From Caldifarciminota bacterium (GTDB lineage Bacteria > Hydrothermota > Tepidihabitantia > Tepidihabitantales > Tepidihabitantaceae), in assembly GCA_903908785.1 (NCBI GenBank), contig CAIVTL010000453.1, positions 1-11,298 on the forward strand: a stretch of 11,298 nt of DNA, in the 5' to 3' direction. A program made the position numbers and the translations under genes. Of the stretch, positions 7,395-11,298 are shown piece by piece (position 1 is the first letter of the stretch; each line of letters begins with the position of its first letter). The notes under the pieces were generated by a model. The model saw only the letters and a program-made list of their open reading frames with translations. It ran no database searches and was not told the DNA's origin.

Positions 7395-7901
7395 TTACTT
7401 CCCCTGTGCCAAGAATGCAGTAATCCCTGAGAAAGCCTCGCGGTAAGCCCGATTTGAGAAACTAGTGTCCGGCTCTGTGACTTCCCAGCCGGACTCACCG
7501 AAATACCGCCCCTTGTCCTCTGACTCAAAGACATAGCTGAGTCTGACTGTGCCGTCTTTGATTCTCGCCGTTACTCTGCGCCGGTAGCGGAACTTCACGC
7601 CCACGAGGGCTGTCGACAGCCTGTCCCTGTCCTCATTTGCGGGGTACATCAGCGGTTCGGTCTGTATCAACCCACTTGTTTTGTCGGCTACCTGGAATGA
7701 ATAGCCCTTGTCTGCATAGAATCCGAGAACCGCCGAGTAGATCAGGCTATCATCCGCCCCGAACCTGGTGGTTTGTATTCGCTCTCTCTGGTAGTCGGAG
7801 AGTTGCGACAAAGGCACGATGGCCGTAGCGCAAGCAAGGAACAGCAGAGCTCCGCCGGTGGAGAGTGGCAATTCCCTGCGGATCTGGCTTCGCCGTCTCA
7901 T
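7395..7901 (-). CDS. Membrane-anchored or lipoprotein-like protein of unknown function
   Basis: This is a 168-residue protein starting at the ATG at 7901, with AAGGGGG just upstream; an in-frame GTG at 7919 would add six residues. The N-terminus is basic (MRRRSQIRRE), then hydrophobic (ALLFLACATAIVPL). The Cys at 24 lies in a poor lipobox (FLAC), so it could be a lipoprotein or a signal-anchored protein. The outward domain is compact and alpha/beta, with IYSAVLGFYADKGYSFQVADKTSGLIQTE, YRRRVTARIKDGTVRLSYVFE and a C-terminal helix. The 'DKGY...D..SGLIQT' pattern is common in small envelope proteins that read 'convert to insoluble or altered form', but I recognise no named family. It lies about 67 bases after the small lipoprotein gene and probably shares its transcript. 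Confidence 0.68.
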   Translation of the reverse strand: MRRRSQIRRELPLSTGGALLFLACATAIVPLSQLSDYQRERIQTTRFGADDSLIYSAVLGFYADKGYSFQVADKTSGLIQTEPLMYPANEDRDRLSTALVGVKFRYRRRVTARIKDGTVRLSYVFESEDKGRYFGESGWEVTEPDTSFSNRAYREAFSGITAFLAQGK

Positions 7902-7968
7902 AGGACCCCCTTTTGCCACGACTGTAAAGCGGTCTTCACGGACACACAGGTTTCATCCTTGGTGGCTG

Positions 7969-8220
7969 TCACGGCTGTCCGTGTAAGATATACCAAGCCC
8001 CAAACCCAACGGCGAGAATGACCACAACAAAGAGCACGCGGTATTGGGTGTCGGCGGTGCGCTGGTTATCGGCCAAGACCTTAGCCAGCGAGTCTGCGTA
8101 GACCTTGGCGGAGTCGAGCGTGGTTGTGGGAGCGAGACGTGGCGTGGGGTTGACCGGCACGGCGCAGCCTGTCAGGACTATCGTAAGGCAGAGCACGAAC
8201 GGAGTAAGACGTCGTATCAC
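7969..8220 (-). CDS. Small lipoprotein with a C-terminal transmembrane helix
   Basis: This is an 83-residue protein. The GTG start at 8220 is strongly supported by GGAGG seven bases upstream and by the signal sequence that begins right there (MIRRLTPFVLCLTIVLTGC). The lipobox is L16-T17-G18-C19. About 40 polar residues follow, rich in Pro, Thr and Ala, then a clear membrane helix at about residues 62-79 (VLFVVVILAVGFGAWYIL) and a short tail. A lipidated N-terminus plus a C-terminal helix is unusual and would tether both ends to membrane. It is the first gene after the promoter at 8342-8370 and sits at the edge of the cassette that interrupts a restriction gene. The same frame is open upstream into that gene. 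I do not recognise a family; a small phage-lysis or envelope-stress protein is possible. Confidence 0.68.
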   Translation of the reverse strand: MIRRLTPFVLCLTIVLTGCAVPVNPTPRLAPTTTLDSAKVYADSLAKVLADNQRTADTQYRVLFVVVILAVGFGAWYILHGQP

Positions 8221-9540
8221 TTCGTAACCTCCAATTGGCGCGGCATTCGCCCCCGGCTTCGGCGGCGGGAAACACCGGAGACTCATAGTAATCAACTCCA
8301 TACCCGTCAAGGCTGGACGACCTTGTGCTAACATAGGCTGCATCTTAGAATAGCGGCAGGTGCTTGTCAAGCGCGCGGGCGAGCCGCCTTCGAGGAGCTT
8401 GCCGACCGTGTTCTTGACGATGTAGTTGACGATGTGCTGGGGCGTGTAATGGACGCCGCCGGCTTTCCTGACTTCGGGCTTTTCTTCGACCTTGGCTTGA
8501 TGGCCAGCGGTCAGCCGGATGACTTTGCCGAGGAACTGTTCGTAGACCTCGCCGAGGATTTCGATGCCGATGACCGAGAATTCGTAGGGCGATTTGGGCG
8601 GGTAGAGTTCTGAGAGGATGTCGGACAGGAGCTTGTCGTCAATCTTCAGGGACGGGGTGACGGTGTCTTTGCGGAAGTCGAACAGGCCGGAGTTGTAGCG
8701 CTTGTCCGCGTCCTCGAACCGTTCCATCAGCCGGCGATAGACGCCGGGCTTGCCGATGAGGTTCTGCAGGGTGCCGTAGTCTTCGATGCCCCGGTCTTCG
8801 CAGATGCGCAGGAAGATGGCGCGGTCAATGGTCATTTGCACGGCGAGGTTCAGGTCCGCGGTGTTGTCCGGGGTGCCGAGCCGGGGGTTGCGCAGGGCGA
8901 TGTTGCGGGCGAGCGAGTCGCGCCAGCCCTCGATTTCGGCGAGGAAGGCGTCGTCTACTTCGGCAGTGCCTTTCCTAATCTTCGTGTCCTCGACGTACTT
9001 GTCGAATGAGCCTTTGCGGATGGCGTCGGGCGAGAAGACGGAAGAGAGTTCGTCCCAGCGGTCAGGGTACTCGCTGTACCGGAGGAGCTTGATGCGGGCG
9101 GTCGAGGCTTTGTCGGTCCGGTTCGGGCGCGAGCGGCAGTCGTAGACCGCGAATTCCTCGAAGTCGGTGAGGATTGAGAGCGGGAGTTTGGCGCTCCATG
9201 CGTAGCGGCGCAGTTGGAAGGCCGGGCCTGCGTCGGCGGCGATGTTGACCGAGGGTTTCTTGGCCTCGACGAAGAACTTGCGCATGCCGCCGATGCGGAA
9301 GCAGTAGTCCGGCGCTTTGGTCGCGCCGCCGACTTTCAGCGAGTCTTCGAAGATGACGTCACGGTAGGGCATGGCGCTGCCCTGATGGTTGTATACATCC
9401 CAGCCTAAGGCCTCGAAGAACGGGCCAAGGAACTCGTGGCGGAGTTGCGCCTCGTTGTAGCTGCCGGAGAGATAGGCGTCGCGGTTCTGGTCGAAGTGGT
9501 CAACCAGACGTTTGACGGCGGCGGGCGGGGGCGTGGACAT
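7969..9540 (-). CDS. Truncated type IIG restriction-modification enzyme (N-terminal part), frame continuing into a lipoprotein
   Basis: Residues 1 to about 385 are the N-terminal part of an Eco57I-like type IIG enzyme, normally about 1000 residues or more and fusing nuclease, methylase and specificity domains. The nuclease motif is intact: P77-D78 (KAPDYCFRIGG) and E92-A93-K94 (FFVEAKKP). A helical linker follows (MTIDRAIFLRICEDRGIEDY, then IGIEILGEVYEQFLGKVI). The entry to the methylase domain is present (GGVHYTPQHIVNYIVKNTVG). Homology stops there, before the expected AdoMet motif (DPACGSGS), at about position 8385. The frame stays open through the promoter at 8342-8370 and the small lipoprotein to 7969, giving a 523-residue product if translated from 9540. 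Without a methylase it cannot modify DNA, so it is probably a broken gene, or a free nuclease half. Confidence 0.78.
   Translation of the reverse strand: MSTPPPAAVKRLVDHFDQNRDAYLSGSYNEAQLRHEFLGPFFEALGWDVYNHQGSAMPYRDVIFEDSLKVGGATKAPDYCFRIGGMRKFFVEAKKPSVNIAADAGPAFQLRRYAWSAKLPLSILTDFEEFAVYDCRSRPNRTDKASTARIKLLRYSEYPDRWDELSSVFSPDAIRKGSFDKYVEDTKIRKGTAEVDDAFLAEIEGWRDSLARNIALRNPRLGTPDNTADLNLAVQMTIDRAIFLRICEDRGIEDYGTLQNLIGKPGVYRRLMERFEDADKRYNSGLFDFRKDTVTPSLKIDDKLLSDILSELYPPKSPYEFSVIGIEILGEVYEQFLGKVIRLTAGHQAKVEEKPEVRKAGGVHYTPQHIVNYIVKNTVGKLLEGGSPARLTSTCRYSKMQPMLAQGRPALTGMELITMSLRCFPPPKPGANAAPIGGYEVIRRLTPFVLCLTIVLTGCAVPVNPTPRLAPTTTLDSAKVYADSLAKVLADNQRTADTQYRVLFVVVILAVGFGAWYILHGQP
8228..8232 (-). promoter_or_regulatory. 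Shine-Dalgarno site setting the lipoprotein start
   Basis: GGAGG lies seven bases before the GTG at 8220. It decides the start of the small lipoprotein within a longer open frame. Confidence 0.75.
8342..8370 (-). promoter_or_regulatory. Sigma-70-type promoter for the cassette operon
   Basis: On the minus strand a perfect -35 box TTGACA (8365-8370) is followed by a 17-base spacer and a -10 box TAAGAT (8342-8347). Transcription should start near 8335, about 115 bases before the lipoprotein GTG at 8220. The promoter sits within about 20 bases of the point where restriction-enzyme homology ends, so it appears to belong to the incoming DNA and to drive the five cassette genes. Confidence 0.65.
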
Positions 9541-9548
9541 GCGTCAAG

Positions 9549-9576
9549 AGAATAGGCGTCGGGCGCTGCAAGTCAA
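9549..9576 (-). promoter_or_regulatory. Promoter for the truncated restriction gene, giving a near-leaderless mRNA
   Basis: TTGACT (9571-9576), a 16-base spacer and TATTCT (9549-9554) form a plausible sigma-70-type promoter. Only eight bases separate the -10 box from the ATG at 9540, so the transcript would have almost no leader, and no Shine-Dalgarno sequence is visible. Confidence 0.45.
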
Positions 9577-9661
9577 GCAGGCGCGACGCGGCCCGGCCGA
9601 CGGCTGGCGGCTCTCAGTTACGCGCCCTGCGCGCTCCGCGGCCTTTGCGGTGGATTCTATC

Positions 9662-9705
9662 CCGGTTTCCGGGTTCCTCGTTGTGCGACCGGTTTCAGGA
9701 ACCGG
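9662..9705 (-). terminator. Inverted repeat at the end of the small orphan gene
   Basis: GGTTCC (9672-9677) and GGAACC (9698-9703) can pair, and flanking CCGGTT/AACCGG words give an alternative longer stem. The structure overlaps the stop codon at 9695-9697. There is no T-tract, so this is a weak terminator candidate. Confidence 0.3.
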
Positions 9706-10075
9706 AGCCTTGCTCCTCCTGCACGCTGAATACGTTCTTCTGGACGTCGAGCAGGATGTCCATGTCCAAACCTCGGGCCTTCCATTTGTCACGTAAGACC
9801 CTGGCCGCGAGCTGCAGGCTCTCGCCCGAGATGTCCTGCTGGCGGGAGAGTTTCCATATCTGCCGGCCAAAGCTCAGGTAGGGGACATACAGAATAGTGC
9901 TGACCGCGTGCACGTTCAGGGTCTGCTTGACCTTGGTATCAATGGCGAGCATTGCGACCATGGCTGCTTGATACCGGGCCTGCATGTCCGGCCGCATGGC
10001 GTCGAGAGTAGCCTTGATTCTCTCGGTGTTGTACTTTACGTTCCAGCTTGTGAACCGCTTCATCTTGTCAGACAT
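9695..10075 (-). CDS. Small conserved-looking protein of unknown function
   Basis: This is a 126-residue soluble, helix-rich, basic protein beginning MSDKMKRFTSWNVKYNTERI. The ATG at 10075 is chosen because AAAGGAGAA ends about five bases upstream and a consensus promoter lies directly before that. The same frame is open much further (to 10810), but that extension runs through 12-bp repeats and is rejected. Visible segments are a helix with alternating M and A (RPDMQARYQAAMVAMLAIDT), a hydrophobic stretch (VHAVSTILYVPYLSFGRQIW) too short or polar to be a sure membrane helix, and a charged C-terminal half (LAARVLRDKWKARGLDMDIL). I do not recognise the family. Its own promoter suggests it is transcribed separately from the restriction gene downstream. 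Confidence 0.7.
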   Translation of the reverse strand: MSDKMKRFTSWNVKYNTERIKATLDAMRPDMQARYQAAMVAMLAIDTKVKQTLNVHAVSTILYVPYLSFGRQIWKLSRQQDISGESLQLAARVLRDKWKARGLDMDILLDVQKNVFSVQEEQGSGS

Positions 10076-10100
10076 CAGAGTTCTCCTTTCGTTCAAGAGG

Positions 10101-10128
10101 ATTATAACCCACACAGAAACCGATGCAA
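10101..10128 (-). promoter_or_regulatory. Consensus promoter of the small orphan gene
   Basis: TTGCAT (10123-10128), a 16-base spacer and a perfect TATAAT (10101-10106) lie upstream of AAGGAG and the ATG at 10075. The predicted start point near 10094 gives a leader of about 19 bases. Confidence 0.7.
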
Positions 10129-10257
10129 TAACGACTTCGTACACGATGAACCTCTCTGGCGCAGGCATCGCGGCGGGGAAGCACACATAAAGCACGTAAG
10201 TGCGTGAATTACTGCGTAGAACCCAGTTAGAATCGGCATTTGCCTCAGCGTCTACTA

Positions 10258-10535
10258 GACCGTCCACCGGACGGTCTGGTAGACGGTATAGTAGCTTGAC
10301 TGTGGGATGGACCAGTAGACCGTATAGCAGTCCGACTTCCGGGTGGTGTGCAGGACTGTATACCGGTCGGTGTACCGGTTCGACTGCATGACCGACCGAT
10401 AGGCGGTATGGAAGTTGGTCTATAGGACCGTCAGATGGTTGGTATGCCGGTCGGCTTGGTGGACTGGCTGTAGGACGGTCTGGTAGACGAACTGCCGGTC
10501 GGTCCATCGGACGGTCTGCCGGTTGCTGTGCCTGA
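10258..10535. repeat. Degenerate 12-bp-period tandem repeat, block 1 (about 23 units)
   Basis: Cut every 12 bases from 10258, this stretch falls into about 23 consecutive units without a phase break. Examples are GACGGTCTGGTA (twice, at 10270 and 10474), GACGGTATAGTA, GACTGTATACCG, GTCGGTGTACCG and GACGGTCTGCCG. Position 1 is G in every unit, position 5 is almost always G, position 9 is nearly always a purine, and positions 3 and 8 are mostly pyrimidine. On the minus strand the open frame gives a four-residue pattern (RPxD/LPYR-like). On the plus strand the frames contain stops. I see no promoter or ribosome site for a gene here. Together with block 2 it fills the gene-free gap from 10076 to 10883; 10129-10257 holds nothing recognisable. 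Confidence 0.75.
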
Positions 10536-10587
10536 CGCTTAGTCACGTGGCGTTGCCAGCTTCGGGTAGCGCGGCGCGTGGTGCTGC

Positions 10588-10865
10588 GCTGACTGCCCGG
10601 TTGTCGGCTCGGATGCCGAGGGTGATGCGGGTTTTGACGGAATGGGCGTTTCGCGCAGCCGGTTTCGCAGTGATGAGCGAGGCTTTGGCTCAAGCGATGC
10701 GCCATGCGATGGCCGGAGCTGCGAACGAAGTTCTTGGAGGTGTTCGGAAAGGTGCTTTGACGGATGCGCTGACCGGTGCTCTCAGGCCTGCGATGGCCGC
10801 AAGGCTGCACAAGGCGCTGGCCGGAGCGTCCAGCGAAGCGGGCGGGTGCGCGATGGCACCCGCCC
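10588..10865. repeat. Degenerate 12-bp-period repeat, block 2
   Basis: A second 12-bp rhythm has a different consensus, close to GATGGCCGGAGC or GCTGACCGGTGC, and is offset by six bases from block 1. Clear units include GATGCGCCATGC, GATGGCCGGAGC, GCTGACCGGTGC and GCTGGCCGGAGC, which are best preserved from about 10690 to 10850. On the plus strand one frame (10523-10894) reads as a tetrapeptide pattern A-[L/M]-x-x (ALTDALTGALRPAMAARL), but it begins with TTG and has no ribosome-binding site. The periodicity is visible directly; a coding role is unproven. Confidence 0.55.
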
Positions 10866-10866
10866 G
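10839..10866 (-). terminator. Strong GC hairpin after the partial sorting-domain gene
   Basis: CGGGCGGGTGC and GCACCCGCCCG form a perfect 11-bp stem with a 6-base loop, 17 bases past the stop codon at 10884. The distance suits a transcription terminator for the leftward gene, although no T-run follows it. Confidence 0.55.
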
Positions 10867-10883
10867 TAGATGTCCGGTCTGGT

Positions 10884-11298
10884 CTAGTGGCTGACGATGG
10901 CCTTGACGGTCAAGGCTTTGGGGACAATCTCCATGCGGGGACAGTCCCCGGTCGTGAGCCTGAGGAAATAGACGCCGGCCGGGACGGTGCGGGTGTCCCA
11001 CGTTGCGGCGTGAACGCCGGCGGGTTGGTGGCCGGAGAAGATGGTTGCCTGCCGGCGGCCGGAGCGGTCATACGCCTCAAGCTTGACGCTTGAGGCTTGA
11101 GGCAGGGTGAAGCTGACCCGCGCCATGCCGGTTAACAGGGTTGGACGGACGGACACGGACATGGACGGACGGGCACGGACGGGCGGAGCGGCGATGCCGA
11201 CGCCGGAGACTGTGGTGTATCGGTCCTGTTTAGGATATGCGGATATATCAATGTACTCGCCTGATGAGGAGATATACACAGCCCTGCTTTTGAGATCG
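10884..11298 (-). CDS. C-terminal part of a secreted protein with a FlgD-like/type IX-type sorting domain (5' end outside window)
   Basis: The frame is open to the right edge with no stop, so the GTG at 11279 is probably internal and the gene continues beyond the window. The visible ~137 residues begin with a beta segment (RAVYISSSGEYIDI), then a low-complexity linker (VRARPSMSVSVRP) encoded by a GGAC-rich tract. About 85 residues with the sorting-domain pattern follow: ARVSFTLPQASSVKLEAYDRSGR, PAGVHAATWDTR, VPAGVYFLRLTTG, and a final KALTVK. The domain matches the end of the protease at 1561-3675, so both are probably exported by the same route. What the missing N-terminal part does cannot be told. 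The gene ends before a strong hairpin. Confidence 0.82.
   Translation of the reverse strand, partial: DLKSRAVYISSSGEYIDISAYPKQDRYTTVSGVGIAAPPVRARPSMSVSVRPTLLTGMARVSFTLPQASSVKLEAYDRSGRRQATIFSGHQPAGVHAATWDTRTVPAGVYFLRLTTGDCPRMEIVPKALTVKAIVSH
11143..11183. repeat. GGAC-rich short repeat inside the sorting-domain linker
   Basis: GGAC recurs about seven times in 41 bases (GGACGGACGGACACGGAC and similar). It encodes the Arg/Ser/Val/Pro linker before the sorting domain, where length changes by slippage would be tolerated. Confidence 0.6.

Noticed and set aside
7937..7983. Inverted repeat CACGGACA/TGTCCGTG around the lipoprotein stop codon
   Set aside because: The arms are 8 bp with a 31-base loop and no T-run. 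It could be chance, so it was not called as a terminator.
9695..10810. A 371-codon minus-strand frame covering the small orphan gene and the repeat block
   Set aside because: The upstream 245 codons run through 12-bp repeats and lack a start signal, while a consensus promoter and Shine-Dalgarno sequence sit directly before the internal ATG at 10075.
10523..10894. A plus-strand frame with an A-L/M-x-x tetrapeptide pattern
   Set aside because: It starts with TTG without a ribosome site or promoter, is opposite in strand to all accepted genes, and its pattern follows from the 12-bp DNA period.
11075..11102. CCTCAAGC...GCTTGAGG hairpin with a duplicated GCTTGAGG
   Set aside because: It lies inside the coding sequence of the sorting domain and is explained by codons for SSVKLEA-type residues. 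No regulatory context is seen.

Overview
The window looks like a GC-rich (about 59-60% by eye) bacterial chromosome segment. The likely source is an uncultured bacterium of the FCB / candidate WOR-3 (Stahlbacteria) type. That placement is inference. It rests on two secreted-type proteins that end in FlgD-like/type IX-type C-terminal sorting domains, on dispersed intergenic repeats built from 'AACTGGAACC' and 'CACAGAG' words, and on TTGACA-type promoters. No rRNA or tRNA genes, CRISPR arrays or transposases were seen. Every gene I accept lies on the minus strand, so transcription runs from high to low coordinates.

Right part (9.5-11.3 kb). A partial protein ending in a sorting domain enters from the right edge (10884-11298). 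It is followed by a strong GC hairpin and about 600 bp of degenerate repeat DNA with a 12-bp period (about 10258-10865, two sequence subfamilies). Next comes a small orphan gene (9695-10075) with its own consensus promoter and Shine-Dalgarno sequence.

Middle part (4.5-9.5 kb). This is the most interesting region. The N-terminal ~385 residues of a type IIG (Eco57I-like) restriction-modification enzyme lie at 9540 to ~8385, with PD-(D/E)XK nuclease motifs intact. The C-terminal ~65 residues of what looks like the same kind of enzyme lie at 4529-4744. The whole methyltransferase and target-recognition core between them is absent. In its place is a ~3.6 kb cassette, with a good promoter at its right edge, encoding five proteins: a small lipoprotein with a C-terminal membrane helix, a second membrane-anchored or lipoprotein-like protein, a zinc-ribbon protein, a SieB-like (superinfection-exclusion) membrane protein translationally coupled to it, and a PIN-like nuclease. 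Both edges of the cassette carry the heptamer CAAGCGC. I infer an accessory, possibly anti-phage, operon that has replaced the core of a restriction gene.

Left part (0-4.5 kb). This holds a PD-(D/E)XK nuclease-like gene (3739-4413), a secreted papain-type cysteine protease with a sorting domain (1561-3675), and an overlapping dinD-cupin pair (1423-168). A 102-bp repeat, about 89% identical between its two copies, sits at the 3' ends of the protease and nuclease genes. In the protease the repeat supplies the stop codon. In the nuclease the same TGA has become CGA, and translation runs 34 codons through the repeat. The leftmost 167 bp hold only repeat-like intergenic DNA.
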